Assembly: GCA_032716605.1 (NCBI GenBank)
Contig: CM064505.1
Coordinates: 49,765,865-49,829,864, forward strand
Origin: Paralithodes platypus
Lineage: Eukaryota > Arthropoda > Malacostraca > Decapoda > Lithodidae
DNA length: 64,000 nt
Direction: 5' to 3'
Below, in pieces: positions 41,611 to 51,261 of this stretch. The position numbers were made by a program, and so were the translations under genes. Under the pieces are notes generated by a model. The model made no database searches and was not told the DNA's origin. It saw only the letters and a list, made by a program, of their open reading frames with translations. Position 1 is the first letter of the stretch. Every line of letters begins with the position of its first letter.

Positions 41611-42915
41611 TTGAAAGTAGCAGTAACCCCAATGGACGAATACAAGTCCACTGGTAATATTCCACCATGCAAAAATGACTTAAACGTTTTGTGGGAATTA
41701 GATCATATCGGGATAACCCCTAAGGAATACTCACAGGTTGAGCGTCAGGCACTATCGTCGTATGAGGACACCGATACCCTCTCATTCGGCGTTCAGTACG
41801 TGCATTATTCGCAGATTACAAAACGGATTTGCTTGAGTATGACGGCTAAACTTTTTAACCCCTTGGGGATAGTTCTACCGGTGTCGATCAAATCAAGATT
41901 ATTCCTTCAGCAATTATGGAGGATAAAATTAGGTTGGGATTAGGTTTTGACTGGCGATCTGGTTCAGGAATGGGAAGACATTATTTTGGATCTTCGTCTC
42001 TGTAAGGGTTTTAATTTTCCTCGGAGAGTTGTCATGGACCATCCTGTTTCCATTCATGCCTTCTCAGACGCTAGCAAGGTCACGTACGGCACCGCCATAT
42101 ACTTTGTTGACACAAGTGGCAGCCGTCTAGTCATGGCGAAGGCGAAAGTCGCCCCGATCAAATCCCTTTCCATCCCAAAATTAGAGCTGACTGCAGTTTT
42201 GTTGGCTGCTAGACTCGTTCACTTTGTAGAGGAAACTTTTAAAAATTTGCTAAATATCTCGGAGACCGTTATATGGAGTGACAGCCAAATTACGCTCTAC
42301 TGGTTACATAGCCGAAAGAAGCTACCAGTGTACGTCACCAACCGTGTCGACGAAATTCGTACCCTGCTCCCAACCGCACAGTTCCGGTATGTGTCTACCA
42401 AAGAGAATCCAAGTGACTGCATTACTCGTGGTGTCTCTGCTAAATTTCTCAAATCTTCTGCGTTGTGGTGGAATGGCCCATGCTGGCTTAATGATCCCAA
42501 CGAATGGCCAGAGAATATAGATTTGAGCGAGCAACACACTGCTATTGTGGCACCGGTAATTGACTCGGTGCCTGACGAAGACACACGGTTATGGGACTGG
42601 GATAGATTCAGCAGCTATGAGAAGTTACAACGTGTTACAGCATGGGTGATACGATTTGTAGAAAATGTAAAAGCAAAAATTAAAGGCACACCGCCCACAG
42701 GTAGTGCTTACCTCAATGTGAAGATCAGAATTGCAGATAAATTATTACATAAGCTCTGTCAACAAGAAATATATACGCAGGAATATAAATTACTGGTTAA
42801 GGGAACAAAGTCTAGGAATAACCTGATCAACCAGTTGGGCTTACACTTGAAGGGGAACTTGATACATTGCGGAGGCAGATTACGATTGGCAGCCCTCTCT
42901 GAGGCAAGTAAGTAT
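41611..42915 (+). pseudogene. BEL RT remnant and RNase H, with internal deletion and in-frame stop
   Basis: The start of RT (LNVLWELDHIGITP...ALSSYED) is joined almost directly to the RT thumb (ITKRICLSMTAKLFNPLGIVLP). The palm with its catalytic Asp pair is missing, a deletion of roughly 1 kb compared with BEL elements generally. An in-frame TAG follows LGWD at 41941-41943. RNase H continues from 41947 (IHAFSDASKVTYGTAIY, SLSIPKLELTA, VIWSDSQITLYWLH, STKENPSDCITRG). The frame stops at the DIRS C insertion after codon 42913-42915 and resumes in frame at 51615. Confidence 0.88.
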
Positions 42916-43224
42916 TTATTAGTGGCCCCTCCATCATTGACGAACATGCCTATTACATAAGGCATCCTCTTCAAACACTAATCCGCCGTAGTTTTGAATC
43001 TACCGCGCAGAGCATTTAAAAACTGAGGAGCCTTAATCATGAGCGCACGCGACCTCACTCATGGCTTCAGTCATTATGAATTGGGTTCTCACTACGAAAA
43101 AACTTCGTAAAAAATAAAAACAAAAAGAAAATAAGAATAACTATCCAATAAGCTTTCCATCATATCGTGGATGTACTTGTGTGGATCTCTGACCAGACGC
43201 TGATTCAGGCGTCATTCTTCCTTC
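42916..43224 (+). repeat. DIRS C left terminal repeat
   Basis: The inverted partner of 51262-51614; the right copy is about 45 bases longer at its outer end. Contains the TACGAA...TTCGTA stem-loop followed by an A-rich run at about 43094-43120. Confidence 0.9.
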
Positions 43225-44998
43225 TCTGCTCTGCGTTCAGCCTGCCCGGACGTGCCTCCCCACGCTCCGCTAGTTCCGCATTCGTGGCGTCCCTAGTGAG
43301 TTTTTTCTCATTTGTTTACTCCAGGATGTATCGAGTAAGGTTAGGATAGGCGTAGCAGGAGTGTCCTGGGCTGGTTGCCCGCAGTGCAGTGTATTTTGGG
43401 TCGAGTGTATGGGGCATCTATTTCGGATGTACCCTCGTGGTCCCGTTGTGGACATGTGAACTTTTTCACAGCTGTGTTAGTTTGTGATGCAGGCGGCTTT
43501 CACTACGCGTTAGTTAGTGCTGCCTTTTATCTTTCTGATGAGGTAAGCTTTGTTTCTGACGTTCCCAGCGTATTTTTCTTCACTTAGTGAAGTTTTTTCT
43601 GGGTCCCGAGTCAGTCTTCCCTTGGTCGGAAGTTTGTGCTACGGTGGTGTGTTGGCGGTGGTTCCTGTTGTGATATTTCCAGTGTTTGTGTATATTTCAA
43701 CTTTTATTATGCCGTCTACCTAGGCCTAGCCAGCCGCTCGTAGCTTTGCCACATGTACTAGTGTTATTGTTTATTATTTATAAATATGCCCTACTGTGTC
43801 ATGTGTATCCGGGTTTTAGTTGTGTATTGGCTAATTCCTCGGACTATAATTGTTTCCTGGTTTAGTTGTGTATTGGCTAATTCCACGGATTATTGAGTGA
43901 CCTTGGGGTTGTCGTGCGTGGCTCTCCTCGTGTCTCTTGTTGTTCAGATGGTGTCTGTTCAGGGTGGGTTGCCTTCCGGCGGGGTTTTCTCGGTTTCACC
44001 ATGAAAATCTCGGCCGCGAGCCGTGTTGGGCCACACGTGGTTGTTAACACTGGCTTGTTTCCCCGGCGTTGGGGTGTCTGTGGCTCTCCAGGACTGCGTC
44101 TCTGTGGGTGCCTGGTTTCAGGCCTCCTTTGATTCCCGGCGGGATGGCTGTTCCCATCTATAAAACGTTGTTCATGCGGACATACGTTATGTAGTTTTTC
44201 TACCCGGTTTTACAAAAACCACTTGAAAAACCTAGCTGTTGTTTTAGGCTTTCCTCCCTGGCGATCTTTTACAAAGAAGTGGGGACAGGAACTTATGGGG
44301 TTAACGTTTGGACATCTCACCCGGCGGGTGCACCAGGGTAGGGTGGGATGAACGACTTATGTCTTTCAGTTAGTTAACCAATCCATTTTAGTGATACTAT
44401 GTGTATCGCCGCCTTTACTCTTACGGCGATTGAAGGTTCAAATTAGGTTAATTTATCGATTCTTCTCACCCGGCGGGTGCTCCTAGGTGGAGGAACTAAG
44501 GAATTTACAAAATTCGATTTCGATTTAACCACTTAATTTAGTGATACAAGTAGGTATCGCCGCCTTCAAACTTACGGCGATCTTTTGTGACAATTCGTTA
44601 GACATCAGATCTCGTATCATCCTGCCCTGTGCTATTCTACTAAAATATTTCAAGGGCCGGCGTCTTTATGGGGGGTTGCTTTGTTACAAAATTGAATCTT
44701 GAGACAGTCACCACCACCAAGAGACTATAAGCGCCATGCTGGACCGTTATATTATATCAGAGGGTATTCTTCACTTTCTTTAACACAAGATTTGTTTAGA
44801 TTTTCTGAACCCCGCCGCGTAGCGAGCTGTGTTTGTGTCAATTACATCTCGTTACCCGGCGGGTTATTAACACTTGTGTGCGGACATGTTGGGTTAACCT
44901 TATGAGCATTAATTCCTGGAAATTTTCTTTTTTTCCAGAGCTGAGCTCCGGCGGACCAATACAGACCCGGCGGTAGTTTCCTCCCACCAGTCTCTGTT
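43225..44998 (+). other. DIRS C leader with repeated palindrome-plus-hairpin modules
   Basis: No gene. Two modules, each a CACCCGGCGGGTG palindrome (44318-44330, 44467-44479) followed about 85 bases later by an ATCGCCG...CGGCGAT hairpin (44405-44430, 44556-44581), recur in copy A. A polypyrimidine tract ending TTTTTTTCCAG (44928-44938), preceded by CCTTATGAGCATTAATTCCTGG, lies 60 bases before the Gag ATG and is shared by copies A and B. Confidence 0.7.
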
Positions 44999-47618
44999 AT
45001 GGCTACCGTGGCCCCAGTTTTTGCTTTGTGCACTACCCCTGCTTGTGCTGGTATCCCTATTTTTGCGCATACCCGTTGCATAAGGTGTGTTAAATGTCTA
45101 GACCGTTCAAGGGGTCTCTGGGTTATGCGTAATTGTTCTTTTTGCTCCCAATTAGCTTTAAAGGTCCTTTGTGATAATGATAAGACCGCGGCGGTAGCGT
45201 TGAGAGAGGTTAGGCAACAGATGTCAGCCTACACTACCATTGTTTGCGCATAAATCACTTCAATGTGACAACGTCCCACTTTGGGATAGATTGCTCTCCG
45301 AACACCCTCCCCCTAAACGTTCCTCTAGAGTCACGAGTATTAAGCCGGCGGAGACTGGTCAGGGTTCTGTATCCTCTGCTGCTACACCTAAACGCCCAAG
45401 GGAGCCTACACCCCCGGTATCCGCCTCCTCGTCTCGGGCGAGATCCCGGTCTAGGTCTCCTCTTAGACACCAGTCATCTAGTCGTGCCTCTTCACCGGCG
45501 AGTAAGAAGAGTAGGACGGAAGGTTCCACCAGTGGTCACGGCGAGGATTCCTCCAGATCTAAGAATAGTTCGCGGTCACACCGTAGCCATAAATCCTCTA
45601 AAAAGGATTCACATAAACGGAAGTCCTCTCGACATTCACCAACTTCTAGTGCATCTCATCGTACCTCTACACCAGACAGAGTTTGTGTTAAGGCCCAAGA
45701 GTCCAGTGCAGCGCCTGTCCCAAAAGAGGATTTGCCACTTAATATTTTAACCCTGGAATTGGAAAGTTCAGGGGGTTCAGTAATTGAGAATGTTTCAGAC
45801 TCTCAAGAGAGTGTAGGCCAGGGCCTCGGTGTTTGGCGGTTTGCTCAACCAGGGTCTGACCACCCACGTCCGACTCAAACGAGTCACACAGTAGCCGATG
45901 TCCACAGGGACGCGGCGATCCCATCCTCTATCCCAGACTTATCTTGGCAACAAGGTACCCCTGCCTCGGCGGGGTCTTCTCAGGAGGATCAGGAGGAGAA
46001 AGACGAAGTTTCTATAATTTCGGAGATGGAAGGACAAGGGTCAGGCTCAGGCTTGGACGCCGCACAGGATACTAATGATTCACCTGTAAGTTCTTCATCA
46101 AACCAGTTTGTTACGGCACAAGAAATTAATGGGCTGCTTACTCATGCTTTATCTAAATTTTTTGGCCAACAACAGGAAAACCCCACAATGGACTTGGGGG
46201 CTCCCAAGACAAGTTCTACGGTACGGCCTCTGATGACTTCGATTGATTTATCTAAGATCACTAACCCTCCCACTCTGTTAACCTCAGGGATCACGAGGCC
46301 TGCTACGGCGGCATTGACAACTTCAAATGTCAGGGTCATAACGGATGTCAATCCACCCCCTCTAGACAAAGCGCCTCTTAGAAAGGTAGCTATGCCCTTA
46401 CTTTATGGGCCAGACGAGTCATGGGTTCTTTTGAACTCATCTAAACCAGAGCTTGCCCAACCTACTTTGTCAGGGGAACTCCCGGTACCGCGTGAGTGGG
46501 TCATCCAGGGCAATAAGTCAAAGAAATTAAGGGCCGTGGATACTTTGGGTAATGTTCTGGACGTAAACATCAAGGCTATACCTAGTTATTATCACCAAGA
46601 TTATTTTGTGTATGCTTCTAAGCCTGCTTTACCCCCTGCCTCAGCTTCAAAACTATTTTCAGACTGGTCTAAGCTGGATGGGTTTAATGATATTAAGACT
46701 CTGTCAGCTCTCACTCCTGAACTAGATTTACAGACCGTCACAGACGACGCAGCTAATCCAGTTTTGAAGGTGGGACAGTTGGGACCAGGACCTTGGGTAG
46801 ATTGGGAGGTAGAGGCTCAAAACTTTGCAACCACTTTCACTTCTAAATCTTCCCACCAGATACCTCAGGATACTCATTCATGGTTCTCCATGCCGGTGGG
46901 TTCTGCCGGCGGAGTCCCGTCAGCTTTGTTTTCATTTCTAGCTGCCCCTAAGATTAATCTTTGTGAGCTGAAGGACCCGTTCACTACCCCTACCCCTACT
47001 AACCTAGACAGAGAATTTAGGCTACGGGGAAAAGCTTTTCGCCTGTTCTCGCAGTACATAGTATCTCAGCAGGTGGCTAAGTCTTTACTACGGTCCACTC
47101 AGGCAATCGCAGATGCGGATGCTCGAAGATCGGTTGAGTTATCCCGGCGACTGATTCTTCAGTCGTCAATCCAATCCTTGGGTGACATACGTACCGCCTT
47201 GCTTGAGGCGGTACGAGCACGACAAGATCTTAGGATGTCGTTAGTTCGCAAGCTACCTGATCGCATTGCTAATCAGGTGGTTATGTCACCAGTGCTTACT
47301 CCCTCTTTAATGACCCCTGAAGTGTGGCGAACAGTGTTCAATATGGCACAGGCCATTAAGCACAGTCTCACCCCTTCTAAGAAACCTGCATTTAACTTCC
47401 CCAAACCCAGGCCTACTACTAAAGCTCAGCCAGGGGGATCTAAACCTTTTCTTCCGCCTAAGTCCTCCCACTCCCCCCAGGGTCAGTACAGGCATAGACA
47501 GAGTAGGTTTTCAGGTCAGAGAGGACGCGGCCAAAATAAACCAGGTCAGGGCCAGTCTTCGGCCAACACCAGCCAGCCGGTGAAGCGGCCAGCACCAACC
47601 CCACCATCAAAAAACTAA
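44999..47618 (+). CDS. DIRS C Gag-like ORF1, with one frameshift near residue 80
   Basis: ATG 44999 starts MATVAPVFAL, followed by a Cys/His-rich segment (CTTPAC, HTRCIRCVKC, NCSFC) that may bind zinc. That frame ends at 45253. The next frame takes over near 45236 and runs 780 codons to 47618. It contains an RS-rich domain (about 45415-45660: RARSRSRSPLRHQ, RSKNSSRSHRSHKSSKK), an acidic middle, a conserved core (RVITDVNPPPLDK, LLYGPDESWV, PLFSDWSK-type block), a helical RTALLEAVRARQDLRMSLVRKLP block, and a basic Gly/Gln-rich tail. Copy A reads the N-terminal motif in the same way, supporting 44999 as the real start. It ends TCA AAA AAC TAA. DIRS ORF1 is thought to act as Gag. Confidence 0.85.
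47609..47615 (+). promoter_or_regulatory. Candidate -1 ribosomal frameshift site between DIRS C Gag and RT
   Basis: A AAA AAC lies in the Gag frame directly before TAA (47616-47618). A -1 slip continues CTA AAG TCT..., which is the RT frame and is open. Downstream CTCCCGGC (47630-47637) can pair with GCCGGAG (47650-47656), and loop bases CTACC (47640-47644) with GGTAG (47665-47669), a possible H-type pseudoknot, although the 14-base spacer is long. Copy B has the same heptamer in the same place. Confidence 0.7.
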
Positions 47619-49540
47619 AGTCTCTCTCACTCCCGGCGCCTACCTTAAGGCCGGAGGAACCGAGGGTAGTACAGCCGGCGAACCCTTGTCTGCTAACTGG
47701 GTCGTTCCGAACGTGTCACCAAGCATGGCCGTTAAACACTTGGGCACGGATGGTGGCACGCAAAGGCATCACTTGGCAGTGGCTCCGGCGACCTCGATTA
47801 CGTCAGCCGACAACGGCGAATTTTGTTTCTTTAGAGGTGGAGTCACTAGCCCAGGAAATGATTGCCAAGAATGTCATCATCCCGGTCCCCCCAAATTACC
47901 CTGTATTCACGTCCAAACTATTTTTGGTTCCCAAAAGGGACAGTGTTCAGATGAGGCCGGTCGTAGACCTGTCTTATCTGAATCTTCACATTCACAACAA
48001 ATCTTTCAGAATGTTAACAGTACACCAAATCAGGCTAACACTTCCGCCGGGAGGTTGGATGTGTTCACTAGACCTGACAGACGCCTATTGGCACGTATCG
48101 GTCAACAAAAGATTTCAAAGGTTTTTGGCCTTACGGATCAGGCACCAAAATTTTGTTTTTCAGAGGATGCCGTTCGGCTTGAACCTGGCACCTCGATTAT
48201 TCACAAAACTAGTCCGGCAAGCCCTGATGCCATTGTTAAAACAAGGGATCAGAGTGTTGTGGTATCTGGACGACTGGCTGGTGGTGGCAGAGACACAACA
48301 ATTATGCATAAAACATGTCAATATCATTTTAAATCATGTCAAAACTCTAGGCTTCAAGGTAAATCTGGTAAAGTCAAACCTTGTTCCCTCACGAGTAATT
48401 CAGTGGATAGGGCTGGTCTGGGACACCGCCGCTCTCACTCTGAGTCAGAGTGTGGACAATCGCAACAGGTTTCGCAGGAAACTGTTCAGGTTTCTTCACA
48501 GTCTGACTACGATGCGAAGGGTCTGGGAGTCTCTGGTCGGCTCTCTCAACTGGATTCAACTAACTGTCAAGTTGGGCCGGTTGAAAGTAAAACGATTAAT
48601 ATTGGAAGGCAACAAATATTTCCCGCTCTTACCGGCGGGAAAATTATGGCCCATCCCGAAATTAATCCACACCTTACTAGCGGTCTGGGCGAAGAGGGAA
48701 ACATTGCACTCAATAATGTCATGGACCTCTCCTCCACCAACGGTATGGGTAGACACGGATGCGTCAGGCACAATAGGGTGGTGATTTCAGTCAAATCAGG
48801 GGCACCAGGGTCAGGGGCTTTGGTCCCACTTAGAAATCTCGCACATCAATGTCAAAGAATTACTAGTCCCCTTGTATTTCCTTCAGGCTCACGGCCCGGC
48901 GTTACGGGGCAAGTCGGTGGCCTTCAGAATGGACAATCTGAATGCAGTCCACTGTATTCAGAAACAAGGGTCAACGAGGTCAAGGAAGTTGCTAAACGTG
49001 TCGGAAGAGATTTTTGCTCTAGCCAACAGTCTAGATATTTATCTTCACGCATCTTATCTCCCAGGCGTAGCGAACGTCTGGGCAGACGCTCTGTCCCGGA
49101 GACAGAGCACGACAGTAGAATGGGAGCTCAAGCAACCCATTTTCAACCTAATGATTGCAGAGCTCTCCCATCCACAAGTGGATCTTTTTGCGTCCGAGGA
49201 GACTCACAAACTCCCTCTATACCTCACCCGCCGGGCGAAAACGCCGGCAGGGGGGCCAGACGCCCTAGTGACAGACTGGAACAGATGGAGCTCCATCTAT
49301 CTGTTTCCACCGCCAGATGCGTCACTAATGTGCCACGTAGTGAACAAACTACGAGATTATCGAGGCTTAGTCTCGCTAATCGCGCCACTGTGGCCGGCGC
49401 AGTTGTGGTACCAGCAATTGAAAATGTGGTGCCCGGACCCGGTATCGCTCCCAGTCGGGTATTTCCACTTAGACACGATTGGCAACCTAGCGACCTCGCT
49501 GACTTTTGCATTATGGACATTCAGGAGGCCAAGTGGCTAG
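47615..49540 (+). CDS. DIRS C RT-RNase H-adenine methyltransferase-like ORF, one in-frame TGA
   Basis: The frame is entered by -1 shift from Gag, or from ATG 47750. RT: LFLVPKRDSVQMRPVVDL, SLDLTDAYWHV, MPFGLNLAPRLF and WYLDDWLVVAE (catalytic YLDD at residues 172-175 counted from 47750). RNase H: VWVDTDASGTIGW, RMDNLNAVHCIQKQGS, SYLPGVANVWADALSRR. The methyltransferase-like domain typical of DIRS follows: HPQVDLFASEE, GGPDALVTDW, SIYLFPPPDASLM, LWPAQLWYQQL. A TGA at 48782-48784 interrupts RNase H; copy B has a glycine codon there, so it is a point lesion. The frame is overlapped throughout by the recombinase frame. Confidence 0.9.
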
Positions 49541-50493
49541 CACCATACGGTAGAGATGTGACCAATAAATTACTCAATCAATATACTCAGTCTACAAAAC
49601 GACAGTATCAATCACATTGGCAAGCCTTTACTTCTTGGATCGTTAGGACAGAACAAACTGTACCCTCAGTGGCATTAGTTTTTAATTATTTGAATTATCT
49701 GTTTGAGCAGAAACGTTTATCTGTGGTAACATTAAAAAATCACTTAACTGCGATTAGAGTGCCCTTTTTAGACCTTACGGGTCTTTCCATACCGGTGGCG
49801 GAGGAAACAGGTTTTATGAGAGCATGTTTTAAACTACGCCCACCTCCCTGTCAGCTCATGCCTACTTGGTCTCTGGACAAAGCTTTGTCTTTGCTTCACT
49901 CTCGTCTGTACCAAAATACTGCAGACTTTGCATTACTCTTAAAAAAGGCGGTTTTCCTTTTGGCTTTGGCCACCGGAAACAGAGTGTCTGAGCTGGCGGC
50001 GATGAGCAACACACCTAATTGTCTTAGGTTTGGTAGACTTAATGAATGTATTTCCATTGCACCCTCCCCAGGTTTTGTAGCCAAGAATGAGCATAGTGCA
50101 CACGTGTTTTCTGAGTTCACGGTGCCGGCGTTAAAAAGGGGAAAGGTGCATCATAATTTATGTCCAGTGCAAGCTCTAACCAAATATTTGAGAGTAGCTC
50201 CTCGAAACCCCCAAGGTGCTTTATGGGTAGCAAGTACGGGTAAACGCTTACTTAAACGGCGATTAGCCTCTCTTCTGGTAGAAGTCATTAAAGAAAGTAA
50301 TCCCGGCGTTGTGGGTCGGGCCCACGATTTACGCAAATGGGCAGCCTCTTTACGTTTCCTGAAAAATTTTTCAGTTGAAGACATAGCGTCCACGCAGTTG
50401 TGGGCGTCTAATCATACGTTTCTGTCTAGATACTTGTCAGTTGCTCTAGACAAACCTTCCTTACCATGTATAGCTTTAAGGCAGAGGGTCTAG
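47686..50493 (+). CDS. DIRS C tyrosine recombinase, in a 935-codon frame overlapping RT
   Basis: The frame is uninterrupted from before 47686 (a TTG; first ATG at 47725) to TAG at 50491. The first ~600 codons overlap the RT frame and have no recognised domain. The recombinase fills the rest: an N-terminal helical domain (QYTQSTKRQYQSHWQAFTSW, VALVFNYLNYLFEQ, LKNHLTAIR) and a catalytic domain with Arg in TGNRVSELAAM (49981), His-x-x-Arg in AHDLRKWAAS (about 50323-50340) and Tyr in RYLSVALD (50431). All expected catalytic residues are present and no lesion is seen. It would integrate the double-stranded circular DNA product. How it is translated (internal start, spliced or separate mRNA) is not visible. 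Confidence 0.9.
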   Translation: MSANWVVPNVSPSMAVKHLGTDGGTQRHHLAVAPATSITSADNGEFCFFRGGVTSPGNDCQECHHPGPPKLPCIHVQTIFGSQKGQCSDEAGRRPVLSESSHSQQIFQNVNSTPNQANTSAGRLDVFTRPDRRLLARIGQQKISKVFGLTDQAPKFCFSEDAVRLEPGTSIIHKTSPASPDAIVKTRDQSVVVSGRLAGGGRDTTIMHKTCQYHFKSCQNSRLQGKSGKVKPCSLTSNSVDRAGLGHRRSHSESECGQSQQVSQETVQVSSQSDYDAKGLGVSGRLSQLDSTNCQVGPVESKTINIGRQQIFPALTGGKIMAHPEINPHLTSGLGEEGNIALNNVMDLSSTNGMGRHGCVRHNRVVISVKSGAPGSGALVPLRNLAHQCQRITSPLVFPSGSRPGVTGQVGGLQNGQSECSPLYSETRVNEVKEVAKRVGRDFCSSQQSRYLSSRILSPRRSERLGRRSVPETEHDSRMGAQATHFQPNDCRALPSTSGSFCVRGDSQTPSIPHPPGENAGRGARRPSDRLEQMELHLSVSTARCVTNVPRSEQTTRLSRLSLANRATVAGAVVVPAIENVVPGPGIAPSRVFPLRHDWQPSDLADFCIMDIQEAKWLAPYGRDVTNKLLNQYTQSTKRQYQSHWQAFTSWIVRTEQTVPSVALVFNYLNYLFEQKRLSVVTLKNHLTAIRVPFLDLTGLSIPVAEETGFMRACFKLRPPPCQLMPTWSLDKALSLLHSRLYQNTADFALLLKKAVFLLALATGNRVSELAAMSNTPNCLRFGRLNECISIAPSPGFVAKNEHSAHVFSEFTVPALKRGKVHHNLCPVQALTKYLRVAPRNPQGALWVASTGKRLLKRRLASLLVEVIKESNPGVVGRAHDLRKWAASLRFLKNFSVEDIASTQLWASNHTFLSRYLSVALDKPSLPCIALRQRV

Positions 50494-50522
50494 GTGGCCC
50501 TGCAGTCACTTTTGTTTACTTT

Positions 50523-50588
50523 CACGGGAAAGGGGGGGGGGGGGGTGCAGTCAGTTGACATAGGACACCCTAGACCCCGCCGGAGTAT
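50523..50588 (+). other. DIRS C 3' module: G-run plus CTAGACCCCGCCGGA
   Basis: A run of about 14 G, then GTGCAGTCAGTTGACATAGG and the CTAGACCC...CCGGAG block, starting about 30 bases after the recombinase stop. Conserved in copies A and B and at 55880. 50589-51082 is AT-rich 3' tail without a gene, with a long T-run near 50878-50903. Confidence 0.7.
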
Positions 50589-50872
50589 GAGAGCTGTGAT
50601 ACAATTTAAGGTTAAAATGTGATATGAAAATTTCTCAGTGAGAAATTGTGCTAGTACAATGTTAAGTACAAAACAACGGTGTTGTTAGAGTAGTTTAGCT
50701 GCGAAAGCAATTTAATATTAGAATAATGGAGTTCCTTTGCAATTTATCTCCAAGTTTATGTTGGGGTTTATTATGTGCACATATAAACTTATAACTTGTT
50801 ATTTTTTGTCACCACTCGTTGAGTGGGGTGCCTTTGTAACTACAGATCTGTGTTCAGAATCTTCAGGGTTAC

Positions 50873-50903
<31 letters not shown>

Positions 50904-51082
50904 GTCAGGCAGGCTTCTTTGAAGCACGCACCTGCCTGAACCCCCTTTTTCTTGTATTTTTTCGGCCTACGCCGTTGTTAAATATATTTTCAAAAGTAAG
51001 AATACTATGTGGTTGTTTTTATTATCTGCTTTTCTAGAGTTATGATATGATTACGAATGTCCCCCTCCAGTCTTAGAAATCA

Positions 51083-51189
51083 GGCATGTTCGTCAATGAT
51101 GGAGGGGCCACTAATAAATTATAGGTTTGACTCCTGTAAGGAGATAAAGAAAACCTAATATTTAGTAGTGGCCCCGTAATCATTGACGA
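51083..51189 (+). repeat. DIRS C internal complementary region
   Basis: 51083-51117 is the exact reverse complement of the element's left end (42916-42950), and 51118-51189 is the reverse complement of its right end. The join at 51117/51118 defines both termini to the base and agrees with the BEL codon boundaries. Confidence 0.93.
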
Positions 51190-51261
51190 CTGGGGCCCTC
51201 CCGACCGTCCCCTTCCCATTCGTTGATGTATTGAGGATTTTGGTTTACTTGATATGTCAGT

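Larger units (their letters stand above)
38445..41660 (+). pseudogene. BEL Gag-protease, interrupted near its start
   Basis: The ATG at 38445 starts MAKSVQKRRAGL. The TTAA at 38479-38482 is where the piggyBac relative entered, and the same frame resumes exactly after the second TTAA (39931-39934). The Gag part has a retrotransposon Gag fold (KLPHLTLPKYEGDATLWSGF, DIQRFTYLKGQL), then zinc-knuckle-like Cys/His motifs (CVLCSGTNHLWYKC, CTGC..H..C, CKFCKGKHFHSLC) near 40790-40985, and a DUF1758-type protease with IRSLLDQCSQRTFV (41149-41190). The Gag-protease frame ends at 41657 while the next pol frame overlaps from about 41611, so a frameshift of one base separates them. Confidence 0.88.
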
